Below are positions 38,471-51,015 of a stretch of DNA of 64,000 nt, in pieces. The stretch comes from Paramecium octaurelia (Eukaryota > Ciliophora > Oligohymenophorea > Peniculida > Parameciidae): NCBI GenBank assembly GCA_905182995.1, contig CAJJDP010000018.1:248001-312000 (forward strand). Direction: 5' to 3'. Numbering within the stretch: the stretch's first letter is position 1; each line of letters opens with the position of its first letter. Position numbers and translations under genes: made by a program. Below the pieces are notes generated by a model, which was not told where the DNA came from, did no database searches, and saw only the letters and a list, made by a program, of their open reading frames with translations.

Positions 38471-39122
38471 TATCATTGTTTACACAAAATTATTGTTTTA
38501 CAAAAATCAAATTATTTTCTTATATAACAATGAAGAATAAGAATTTAGTATAAGTAATTTAATGTTACTCCGATAGACAAATTTCATATGCAATATTAGA
38601 TTATACTAACATTGTAAAACATCATTTATAATTTTTTGCATCATATTGTTAAAGTAACTATGTTTTTATATATACTATTTTTGACACTTGGTGCAAATTT
38701 CTAATTTCATTAGACAGTAATTTTAATTAAACTTTATCTAAATTATTATGATATTCTTAATTCTATTTGATTTCATCTTTTGCCCTCCTGTTTTGCAGAT
38801 TAGATTTGTTAACTAGAAAAATTTCAATTGCATAATCGATCAAAGATTTTCTTAATTATTCAACTCACCATGCAAATGCAAATCTAGCCCTGAAAGTAAT
38901 AGTATATTTAATTTAATTAAATCAAATCCAATCAATATATATATATTTTCATTCTTGAATTACTCACAATTTAAATACATTTTATTAAGTATTTGAAAAG
39001 GAACCTCCAAGTAAAAATAATGGTTTTAAGAATACTAGTAACGAATGTCTAAAAGCCTATAGAATAACTTATAGTATTGATTCTAATAATATATTTACTT
39101 TGGTTATATTATAATTAAAATT
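38471..39122. other. AT-rich intergenic gap
   Basis: This 650-bp gap between the DHHC gene and the IP3R-like gene is rich in homopolymer A/T and short TA tracts (for example 38936-38950). I see no gene, RNA or repeat of note on either strand. Confidence 0.5.
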
Positions 39123-42100
39123 ATGAATCCAGAACCCATTACTTTTTCATCTTTGATTGTGCTTAATATGAGTGCATTTCCGAATTTATCCCTATATTCA
39201 AATGGATTCAGCACATAGAATTTTAATTTGAGATCATTTCACCAATTGAAAGGTGACTTAGATTAAGATTATTAGAATTGCGTTTTCAGAATACTGCCAG
39301 TTCTGAATTACAAGGCTCACGATGATCTTTTGCGATAATTCTAGGATTCTAATTTCAAGAACTTAGAAATGTATGAATAAGGTCAAAGAAAAAATAAAAT
39401 TTAAACCACATTGCTCAATTTAGAAAATGAACTAACCTCAAATATCTCTCTAACAAAAAAACTAGCAGGCACCCCTTTGGTTTTTAGTTCATCAATATTT
39501 CACTTAGTTCATGTTTCCTCATTGAAATTCTTAGCCTTAGATGATCAAAATCTGGAAGCATTATAATTTAAATTAATTGACTTTCCAAATAGTAACACCT
39601 TATTAAAATTCAATCCTTGCTTGAATTTCCAAAAACTAAGGACCAATTTAGTGTATAGTGGAGACGTAGTCTGTATATCTGCAAACAAGCAAGTATGCAA
39701 TAGAACAGCAAATCTATTTACTGATTATTGGGGATTAAATTATTATGAATTGTAAGACGAGCCATAGAAATACGAAGATGAAGTCTGCAAAGCTAAGGTG
39801 ATAGCATCTGTTGAGGAGTAAACCTAATGGAGAATCAAAATATTTCAAAATCAACAAGAAAACGATGAGGCCTTATTTGTAGGAGATGTGGCCATATTTC
39901 ATTTGCCAGAACTGAATGTAACAAATTAATAATCGATAGTTATATTTGAATGCAAAGAAAACCTAAGACATCCAAGAAAAAGTCAAAGAAATTTTAGACC
40001 GCAACACTGTCGTCGATATTAGCAATATCATTCAAGACAAAGTGGTTTACACAAAATAGCAGACTCTCTTTCCAGGATAGCAAGCTGTGATATCCAGATA
40101 AGTAAGTGAAGAAGTGGGTAGAAGTGAACAAAAAAACTATAAGTCGGATTCTCAAAATAGTCATATTTATGAAAAGTAGCAATCTCGCTCCTCTCAAATT
40201 ATTCAGGCCTCTAAAAATATTAAAGAAATAGATAAGGCTCTCTATTCAGAAATTAAGTTATATTTTAGCAACTTTACTGGTAACAAATCGGATAAAATCA
40301 CTATTCCCTTTAGTGCTTATTGGAGAATAGAATCAGATAATTTCACTGGAGGAGAAGTCAAATGGGATAAGTGTTATCGCATAAGACATTTTTAAACTGG
40401 ATAATACTTGGATGTCGATGTAATGAGATAAGTAATACTTACAGAGAAGGTGACTAAGAATACCTTATTCTAATTTGTGGCCATTAAGAAGAGTTCTAAA
40501 TATGTGGATAAAGAATCCTATTTCTTAATTAAGCACTTTTTGACTGGGACTTATTTAAATATAAGGAATGATCCTGTGTGTACAACCTAAGATGTTAATT
40601 TAATTAATTGCATTAAGTTCAGGAAAACTGATTATGAAGATATCTGGGAAAAGAGATTCTTAGTATTTTTAGTACCAATTTTAAAGGAGGCTATTTCATA
40701 TTTTGAAATTCTTCAGCCTCTTACAAGTATTGCTTGTATGAAGAAAAACGAGGTCTAAGAGAGAATTGAATTTTATTATCTTTTTGAAAAGCTAAATTCT
40801 CTACTTGAAATCTTGAATCAGTTTATGTATAACAAATTAGTGAGTAACATATAAACAACGCAAGATTTCTCGTTTGTTTCTCAAAATAGATAGGACATTA
40901 TTAGAGAGGAAAATATCTTACCTTTGCTAATATGGTTGATATGTAAGACATTCCCTAATCCGGATGAAAAAATAGAAGGAACTGAACAAAACCTAATTAA
41001 GGATTTGTTTGGTGAGAATTCATTTATTTTAAGAGTCTAAACTATGATTCAACAAAAGATGGACAAGTCTAATGATATAGAATATGAGAGAAAAGTTTAG
41101 AAAATGAAAGAATAATTAGAGGATAATCATAGGAAAAGGAAACGATTATTGCAATTAAAATTATTTCAAACCATCAAAATAGCATGTCATAATAATCAAA
41201 AGAATCAAGAGATTTTAATGAAATTTTTTAAACATTTTGAAAAGCATATAGCACATGATTATGTATGTACAACAATTAGTTAATCCATTTCTAATAATTA
41301 TCAAATTCTGAGTATGCTCAATAAATAGGAAATCCCATATGATATGAAGTCTACAATGAATTTCCACAATTTAGATTAAAAGAATTAAAAAAGTCAAAGT
41401 ACAATTCTATCAAGACTCTTGGACATCATTTCTAAGAGTGATCAACTTCTACCAGAATTGTTGCATTTTCTATCAGAAACTTGCGAGGCAAATGGAGAAC
41501 CAGTGTTTTCAAATTAAGAATACTTATTAAATAGCATTTAATTACTGAATCAAAAGGTAAGGAATGACAAAGGAGAAGAGAAGGTTTATATGAATTTAGA
41601 GCCTATACAAGAGAAGGAAGGAAACTATACAGAATTTTATATTACATACAGAACTTCAAACAAGACCTATGTCACTAGAATGCTACATGATTTTTTAAAC
41701 GATTATAGATAATTCAAAGATGTTGATCATTTTTATGTGGTGTAATACAACTATTTAATTGAATAATTGGCTTTTTTTTCAAATATTTGTTTTCATCGAA
41801 ATACTGCAGCAAGAGAGTTGATCTCCAAAACATTTACTTACTCCTTTTTATTATCTTATGCTGAATAAAACAATCACTAATAAGGATTTATGAGTGGAGA
41901 GCAGAATTTCGTTGATGAATAAGTAAGAGCCTACTTCTTTAGAATGATTCGAACCTTGTACATAGATAGGGAACCTTATACAACAACTCCTAAACCAGAA
42001 TTAGTAAGAATTTAAGAGGAAAAGACTACTCAAAAGACTTTGTTTTTATTTGATGAAACATCAAGTTAAAAGTGTGAAAAAGGAGAGTTTGATATTTAAA

Positions 42101-45100
42101 AACTGAAATATAAGATGCTCTAATATTTGCATGAATAGTCTGTGAAACTTGAGAATAATATAGAAGAAGAAACTGTTTATAACTTAGAGACTTTAGAAAT
42201 CATTAAGATATTAGAATTAATGTTAAAGTTTGAGTTGTTTTGGAAAAGAGATGTTGAAGGTCCCATATAGAAGAAGAATTCAAATAAAAGAGGAGCCTCC
42301 ATTTTTAATAAAATATCAGAAAATGGAGTTGGATTAAAGGAAATCGATAGGTTGATTACAGCATTATCAAAGATTTTGGAATATGATCATCAGTACTTTA
42401 AGTGTTTAGCAAATGCAAAAATCAAGAGGAATTGGTAAACCGATAATGAAAAAGACAAAGGCTTTATGAAATTCAATATCTCAGGTATCAGTCAAGTATT
42501 TGAAAAAGAGAACAAGGAAAAAGTTGAATAATAACAAACTAATAATAATTTTAGGTAGGTTAAGTAATAAGATACAGAAGTTGTAAATGATTCCTTGTTT
42601 AAGAAAATGAAAAATGTCAGAAAAGTACTTTAAAGATACAATAATAAAACATTCACTCTTAGAGAAAATAAAGAAGAAGACTATCAGGTATTGATCAAGA
42701 TATAGATATGTTAAATATTCTCCTATTTAATGGATGTTTCATAAGACTATTGGATAGATAATGCCTTAGAGTTTTATAAATCTCTCTAATAAAATAAGTA
42801 ATTAAATGACGAAGTTAAGGAAGAGGACTTAATTAAACTCTTTCCTGAGGAAATATTGATGTCAGGAGAATAATGGGTTGATAAATAAGATAGTGACAAA
42901 AAAACAAACAGATCATCAGCCCCTGTTTTAAAAAGCTTTGATGAAGTCCTGAGAAGACCATTCATAGAAGTATTGTTAATTGCATTGTATTTCTCAAGAA
43001 ACCCATAATTAGAAAATTAGATTGTGGAGTTGATACAAAGGTTCGCAAGATAAAAAAAAGAATTCTTATAGCATTTTGAGAATATTTAGATATTAGACAC
43101 TAATGAATCTCAATAATTGTTTAATGTGTGGGTTTAAATGACCTCAATATTAAAAAATAATGTTTAAAGGAGTTAAACTTGGATAGCAGAAAATAATAGA
43201 ATTATGCATTAAACACTTTAATGTTTATGGAAAATAGATAGTATATTTTAATAAACAGAGAGCGTTTCATTAAAATTAAAATAATAAATATTTGAGCATA
43301 TTGGCGGTTATGAAGTTTTAATAGAGTTAATAAACAAAGCTTTAACTGTCATCGACTAAAAGTCTTTCCCCCCTGATCTTATATTATTACTTAAGCATAC
43401 CATGAATATAATGGCTTATTTTGCAAAAGATAATGAAAGGAATTCCTTAACAGTTTATAGGAAAGTTGTTAAGAAAATCATTTAGAATAGCAATTAAAAT
43501 ATTGGTTAAATAAATTTAATATGCTCATTATTTGAGAAAAAACCCACTTTGTATGGGCAGCTTGGATAATAGGAATATGATTACTTTATACAATTGATAA
43601 AATAACATGGAAGATATCCAGAATTTCTATAATTTTATTTAGAAATTATAGAAGTTACAGAGATATATTCCAAAAAGTCAGTTGACATGTTTGAAATCAT
43701 CATTGAAAAATTAACTGATCCTATGGGCTTATAACCTGATCAAGATAATTAAAATCCATTATATCCATTTTAAGACTCTTACAAAATCACTGACTTTTTT
43801 GATTACACTCCTAACAAATAAAAATACTAATTTTATTTCATTAATATAATATCGAAATGTCTTTCCAAAAAAGTTAGAGCCTCATTAATTAGTCAAGCCA
43901 TTGAATTTTTAAAACTGCAAGATCTTCTTGAACACACACTTCTAGTAACCTAAAGAATCTTGGGATGTATAAAATAAAAAGAGAAGCCTCATTATGAGGA
44001 CATCTAATTGTAAAGTGACTATTGGAACATTATTAAAACTATGGTATTTCATAAACCAGAAACACTTGATGAACTTATGTTTCCATATAATTCTGAAATC
44101 TTAAATAAAATACTTACTGATGAACACAAAGCAATCAAACAGAAGGATAAGTTTATACCTTAAAACTTGAACTACTTGTTCGATTCCTTATTACCTGTTG
44201 TAAATAGATATAATGAATTGTTACAAAATGCCTTATTATCTTCTGAGAAAGATTAACATTAAATTAGTGAGTTTGTGTCGTTCTTTTTAGAAAATCTTGA
44301 TAAAATGTTCTTTTTGGCTCCAGCAGAACTTACCAATAATAAATAAAGATTAAAAACCATATCAGATTTAGGGTAAAGTTTCAATATTCAAATTCCAATC
44401 AAATTTTTTTAGCCAGACCCTAATATCTCTTAGGATGAAAAGACAGCTGACATGTAAACTCATTATGCATAATCTTAAGAAAACACTCAAATAAGTCAAT
44501 TTCGCAAGAAGTACTTTGGCTAAGAGTTTGTTAAAGTTTTAGTTAAAAAGGAATCCTTAAAGTTATCAAATTCCATTTGGACAATTTAAAATATGTTTAA
44601 AGATGATAGAAAACAAGAAGTAAAGGATCTATTATTGACAAACTCAGATATTATTGTTAAGATTCTAACTTATTTGGAATTTTGGAAGACAAACGGAGCT
44701 AGTAGAGAGAATATCATCTTTATTCTAAAAGTATTATCTGCTATATTAAAAGACACTGAGAATGAATTATATGAGAGACAAGTGTTATTTAATAGAATGA
44801 ATGTCACTTAAATATTGATAGTTTTATTATGTGAGTCTGAATTAGAACCAGTTTATATGGGTACCATAATGTCCTTTATGATACTACTATTAAAGAATGG
44901 AAATCAAAATGTGTAAAAAACTGCGTATGAGTATTTTTTATCAAACACACAATGTGAGAAGTTTTTTAAGTAACTCAAAAATGTATTCAATATTCAAATA
45001 TTATCTATGAGTAGAGCTCATAAATTAAATTATTAAGAAAATAAATTAGTTTGTAAGGCTTTGAAATTAACTTAATTATTTTGTGAAGGACACAATTAAG

Positions 45101-47638
45101 ATCTTCAAAATTATATGAGATCTTAAAGTAATTAGAAAAATAGTTTTGATTTAGTTTCTTAAATTGTGTTGCTAATTTCTACTTTTTAAATTTCGAAAGC
45201 TAATTTTGAAAGTGTCTTGCAATGTTTTGAAACACTGACAGAATTAATTCAAGGACCATGCAAATAAAATTAATAAACTTTATTAAAAAGCAATCTTTTA
45301 GAGCATGTAGTATTGATTTTATCAGAGGATGAAAAAATATTTGAATAATCAAATGAGTATTTCAAATACGATGGCGAGAAATAATATAGACTAGCTATTC
45401 ATCCAGGATAATTAGCCAGGCTGAAATTTAAATGTTTAAATTGTTTGGTATCATTATTAGAATGTTGTGACCCTTAAAATTCTGATATTGCAAGATTGGT
45501 AAGAGTCATCCCTTTGAACGTGTTAACAAACAATCTTACAAGAGTATATAAGTTGTTTAAAGAGTAATTTGGTGCTATTTATAAGGATGAAATGTTTAAA
45601 AGAGCAGAACATGAAATCACAAATGATGAACCAGCAGTAAATTAGGAATTCATAATAGAAAATGGTTTTTGCATATTTTTGCTGATGTAACAATTTCTTG
45701 GAAATTAAAAGGCTAAATAAATGTTATATGAGGATAATGAGATGAATGATGTTTTAAATGAGTTTTCTGAAAACAATAATAAGGAAGAGGACAATGCAAT
45801 AGCCAATATATTCTCAGGCTTAGAAAATATTGCAAAAATTGGTGGCAATCTAATAGGATAGATAGGATTGCCTTAGAAATCAGAAGAGGAAAAATTATTG
45901 TAAGAGAAATTAGAGCAGAAAGAGTTAACAAAGAATGCTATTAAGTTTTTTAGATAAAATACATGCTCGATTGACATGATAAGAGATTAGAAACTTTACA
46001 CAATTTATTTTCCAAAATTACCAATTTGTAAATTGCCAAAAAGTGCCAGACTCGAATTTCATGATTAAGTTGATCGAACAAGCAGTAAGACAAAATTAAC
46101 ATACTTGATGGAAAGAGCTAATTTTCTTATAAAGGTAATGGAATACGAAGAGAAGTTGAATTAAGTATTTGCTAAAAATCCTATTTTCGCATTTTTCGCA
46201 ACATCTGGAAAACTTTGGGAGAATTGTGCATTTGTAACAACATTAGTCATCAATCTCATTGTATTATTAAGTTATTCATAAACATTTTATAATGAAGGTC
46301 AATCAGATCCCACAGGGGATTTGATTTATGAAAGATTGTCAGATCCAAGACTATTAGAATAGACAGATTTTACATGGACACCAATATTAATTTAAGGATT
46401 GGGAATCACAATGTTAGTGTTTAGTTCATTAATAGTTTTCTTCTTTTTAGTGAAAAGAGCACCTCTCAAAGTTGATCATATATGGGAAGATTATCAAAAA
46501 CCAAAAACAGTAATGAAAATGATTTGGGATGTGAGTATCAGGGGAATAAAAAGCTTAGTTATTTTATTATAGGATTCAGACATATTGTATTATTGTATCT
46601 ATATCATCGCTGGAATTGTTGGGTTGACTGTTCATCCATTTTTTTTTGCATTTCACTTGATGGATTTCTTAAAATTGGAGCAATTAAAAACTGTATTGGA
46701 TGCAATCTGGGGTCCAAGATAGGAGATAGGGTTGGCACTTCTATTATTGGCTGTGATTGAATATTATGTTGGAATTCTTGGGTTTGTCATTTTTTTTAAT
46801 GATTATCCAATAGTAGATGGAACCAATTGTAGAATACTATAAGACAATGATCATATTATATGTGAGAGGGGATGTAGTACATTGTGGCAATGCATATTTA
46901 TGAGTTTTGATTTAACATTCAAATTCACAGGGGCATTAGGTTAAGGAATAATGGATTATGATACCATTACAGATATATCATAAGATTACGATATGATTGT
47001 AAATGGTTGGGATAGAGTAATCTACTCATAAAATGAATATGATGGAGTCGATCATCGATTTACTTCGAATTACTTTAGTCGTTTTGTTTTTGACAATGCT
47101 GTTAATATTGTATTAGTTATGATTATGCTCAATATGATACAAGGTATTATTGTTGATACATTTGGTTCTTTGAGAGAAAAACTTCAGGAAAGAATCAAGG
47201 ATCAAACTATGAAGTGCTTCATATGTGGTATCACAAGAGAAAAATTCGAAAAAAATGATGAAGGAGGAGGTATGGGTTTTCAGGAACATATAGAATTAGA
47301 ACATTACATGTGGAATTACATTTATTATATTGCTTATTTGAAGCATAAAGATGAAAATGATTATAATGGCAACGAATCCTATATCAAATCAAAGATAGAT
47401 ATTAAAGATATAAGTTGGATGCCAATCAAAAGGTAACCAAAATATCCATATTTTTAGAGCAAGGTTTGCTGAGGAAGATATGGATGATTAACAAAAAGGC
47501 AATCAAATCTAAGAGGTTATTGAGATGAAGATGAAAACCATGAATGATTCTTTAGAGAAGATCTAAGATAGAATTAAACATATAATTGATATTATCAATA
47601 ATCAACCTGTAAGTATGACAGAAACATATCATGGATGA
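39123..47638 (+). CDS. IP3R: Inositol trisphosphate receptor-type Ca2+ release channel
   Basis: A gene of about 8.5 kb (~2,800 residues). After the N-terminal region, the MIR domain is clear at about 40240-40620 (SAYWRIESDNFTGGEVKW, YRIRHFQTGQYLDVD, FLIKHFLTGTYLNIR), followed by long helical RIH-type regions. From about 46200 come the channel membrane spans (VTTLVINLIVLLSYSQTFY), the pore segment (CSTLWQCIFMSFD... GALGQGI) and the family C-terminus MIQGIIVDTFGSLREKLQER, MKCFICGITREKFE, the CxxC/H-x4-H zinc-finger-like element and HYMWNYIYYIAYL, WMPIKR. A 25-nt intron lies at 47433-47457; the stop is TGA 47636-47638. Such channels release Ca2+ from ER or alveolar/contractile-vacuole stores. 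The usual GGGxGD filter is not conserved, so ion selectivity may differ. Confidence 0.95.
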
Positions 47639-47742
47639 TGTTTATATGTATTTCAAACTAATTTATTTAGTTTATTAAAGACTACTCATACATTACGTTA
47701 TTTTTATATGAATAATATTTTTCTTATTCTTTCTAAAATATA

Positions 47743-48203
47743 ATGTATCAAAAAATAATAATATATATAAATATTTTTATATTTAAAAAGAGTAATAGAA
47801 CATTTTTCTAATTTAGATCAAATTATTATAAATAAGCTGGATAATCTGAAGATTAGCTACTATTCTTTAATTTAAACTCTAATGTAATATAAGGATACGA
47901 TAATTAAACAAAATAATTGGATTTATATACTAAATTAGGTCTACCTTAAAGGTTCTCTAAATAGAACAATTATTGGAGCCTAATTTTAATGATTCATACT
48001 CATCCAAATGATTTCTGCCATTACTTACAAGATTTATGGAAGGCCAGCCTAAGGAACCTGAATAATATGAGATATTTATCTTAATTTAAATAAGCTATCA
48101 AAAATCCAATGAAATCTTTTGTTAGCAATACTTCTTTCATAATAAATGCACAGTTCAAGAAAATTATTCAAATATATATATATTTTTTTTAATATTGAGC
48201 TAA
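47743..48203 (+). other. Possible unrecognised small gene
   Basis: A frame of about 150 codons from ATG 47743 reads QSEDQLLFFNLNSNVIQGYD, then KQLDLYTKLGLPQRF and HPNDFCHYLQDLWKASLRNL. It has protein-like composition but no recognised family. An alternative reading uses 25-26-nt introns in the first half and shares the same end. Open frames of this length occur by chance at moderate frequency when only TGA stops, so this is tentative. The remainder of 47639-48512 shows nothing I can support. Confidence 0.35.
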
Positions 48204-48512
48204 TTTCTATTAATAAACTTAATACATATTATTGTAATTTGTTTTTAATTAGTATTTATTTAAATCCTACTTTATTATTTTGTATTAGTGGTTTGAATTA
48301 TTTTTGCCTGTGACTTTAGAGTTCATCTATTAGGATTCAATTAATATAAACTCATATTAATTACTAAATGCATCTATGATAATTTCAAAAATTTATTTTT
48401 GTGATTGATTTGGTATTTGTATAGTTTGAGGGATCATATCATCACGATATAAATCTCTCATCACTATTAGTGAGCAATTCATAGGTTTTTTGTGTAAAAG
48501 ATTAGTTGTTAA

Positions 48513-50957
48513 ATGTGTAAAAAATTTAGTACAAATTTACAGCAATCTTAATCCATTATTTTTAAGAAAGATATCTTGGATATTAGTATAAGTATTAGAT
48601 ATTCTAATTAAAACAGTAATCTCCAGAATTCTCATATAAAAAGGTAATAAATAGATATTAAATTCATATATTTATTTATTAAGCTGAAGAACGATTACGA
48701 GTTTATTAAGACTCTTCACAAAGAGGAAGGGAGACTAAAGATATAACAAGTAAAGCTTAAAGAAAGCCAAACGCCTGAATATTTCATATCCCTTCATTTA
48801 ATCAATATCAATATTTCTGATTAAGATTTGACTAAGATGAGGAAATTGAAATATCTAAACATTATTCAGCCTCAGAATTACTATGAAGAAGGAAAAGAGA
48901 GGATTTTAATATTCCCAGACTGTGTAGAATTAAAGTTAACAAATGAATAATTGGCCCAAAATTATTATAGAATTTTGCTTTAGTTGGCTCTAAGTAAGTT
49001 TTGAATCTAAAGATAGCATATGCTGAATTTGAGAAACGATAAGTTAATTGGCCTCTCAACGAATTGAAATAGCTATACTATGCATAGGGAATACTATATA
49101 TTTCTTTGTTAGATTTAGATTTTATAAGGCCCATTCCCAACCAAAGTCCTTTTTTAATTTTTAAAGACTTTACTCTCAAAAACTTTTCCTAATACATACC
49201 AAATTTACAACATTATTTTTAATAGAATTAGTTCAAACCAGTGATTGAATTTCTATTAGAGAAGAGTGGCAACTTCCATAGAGTTAATTTTATGTATCCA
49301 CCTTATGAAAATGTGTTAATGTTTCTTCTATCTCAGAACAATCCAATTAAACTCCAACCTATATATGAAATGGGTAACTCAGTTGTAAAGAGTTTCAAAA
49401 CACCAGAATCCCTTAATATAACTTATCCTAGACTAGGAGATTAAATAGTTTACAAATCAACCAGATTCCAATCAGAAGAGTTTAAAGAATAAATCTCATA
49501 AAACATTCAAAGAGAAATTGAGTTAATGGAGTAAGCTTTTGATTCGCAATATGCAGTCACATGTTTTGCCTATATTAGAATTTACGAATATTCTTTTCTC
49601 TTATAAAAGAAATTCGTACAAACCTTAGCAGAGTTTTTAGTCGGTTGGCGCAAAAATGAGCAAAATAGAGAGGAAAGATAGACGATTAAAGACGTACTCC
49701 TTATTGCAAATAGATTTGCATTGGGTATTAATTAAATGTTATAAAGCCCTTAAATCATTAAAATCATTCAATATTCTCCACAGAGATCTTAAGCCAGAGA
49801 ATTTGTTTTTAGATCACCTTGAGATTCATAAAAGTTACATATATATTGCTGATTTTGATCGTTCCAAATAATTTCAAGGATAATTGGGTGATATTATGAC
49901 TACTTAAAATGTTTAGAATACTCCAAAGTATGATCCTCCAGAAACTACCTAATCTTTTTATTATGACGTCTATTAATTCGGTCTCATTATCTTAACCATA
50001 ATGAACAAAGGCAAGTACATTGGAAATGAATTGGGAGGATCAAGATATTTCTCCTAAGAGGATCACAATAAGTATTATAGCAAAGAAGCCATCAAAAATG
50101 CTCTGAGTCATACAAAATACAATGAATAGTTTATTGACATCATTTCTTAGTGTTTACAGAGAGAACCAAAATAGAGGCCTGATATCTAATAGATATACTC
50201 AATTATTAATCCATTATATTTAGATACAAAAATATAGACACGATAAACTTTACCTCATGATTCTTCAACATAGTAAATTTAATAACCGGTCAGATACTAA
50301 AGTAACCCTTCAAGTAATGCAATGACTGAATCTAATTTTCCAACACCAAATCAACAGATGTCTTCAGATTTTATATACTAGTCTAATTTTGATGATCCTT
50401 AATAATAACAGCCATTTCAACATTATCAACAGTCTCTCGGCCAACAATAGATTCCATTACCACAATAGATTATATTTCAATAATAGAATAATTATCAATA
50501 ATAGTAACCTAATAATTAGTTTACTTAGTCACCATTTTAAGATTTTTCTGCAAGCACAGGAAGAGTTATTAAATTTAGTTCATAAGAATAGAATCATCCT
50601 AATAACAATAATTAGGATTAATAGTAAATGTATTATATTTAAAATCCTTAAAACTATGGAAATTAATTCAATAACAACAACAACAACAACTACAACAACT
50701 AAAACAACTATAATTAATTTCAAAGTAATTATGCGTATTAGAATAACTAAGGCAATCAATTCTAAAATTTCAGTAATTAAGAATCACCGACTTAAGTTTC
50801 TCCTACTTAAAAACAAGCCTCTACTCCAAAATAGAATCAAATTTATGTAAATCCTAAAATAAAAGTTATATCCATGTATTAGTTTTCAATATATTTTAGT
50901 AACTCTCCTACCCAAGATTAGAATAATTAAAGTCCAGATCAGTAAACTCCTCAATGA
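48513..50957 (+). CDS. Pseudokinase-kinase with Gln/Asn-rich tail (paralog 1)
   Basis: ATG 48513 is the first in-frame Met I can defend; the true start is uncertain. An N-terminal degenerate kinase-like unit (about 48690-49200) lacks recognisable catalytic motifs. The second unit has a kinase core: [24 protein letters not shown] (DFD in place of DFG), TPKYDPPETTQSFYYDVYQF and REPKQRPDIQQ. It then enters a low-complexity Gln/Asn/Ser-rich tail of about 240 residues, including the poly-Asn stretch at about 50672-50700, and stops at TGA 50955-50957. A short intron near 48993 restores the frame. Same layout as the gene at 59572-61275. Substrates unknown; the tail could drive assembly. Confidence 0.8.
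50672..50699 (+). repeat. (AAC)n microsatellite encoding poly-Asn
   Basis: Repeated AAC triplets, with one TAC interruption, inside the Gln/Asn-rich tail of the upstream kinase. Read in the kinase frame they give a run of Asn, so length change would not break the frame. Confidence 0.8.
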
Positions 50958-51015
50958 AAAAAAAATGATTGTGTACAATAATTAAATGTTATAAATTAAC
51001 ACATTAATTTCAATA

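Noticed and set aside
50389-50850. Plus ORF rich in Asn, Ile and Thr
   Set aside because: It is the +1/+2 frame of the kinase's Gln/Asn tail; the kinase frame is continuous through it.
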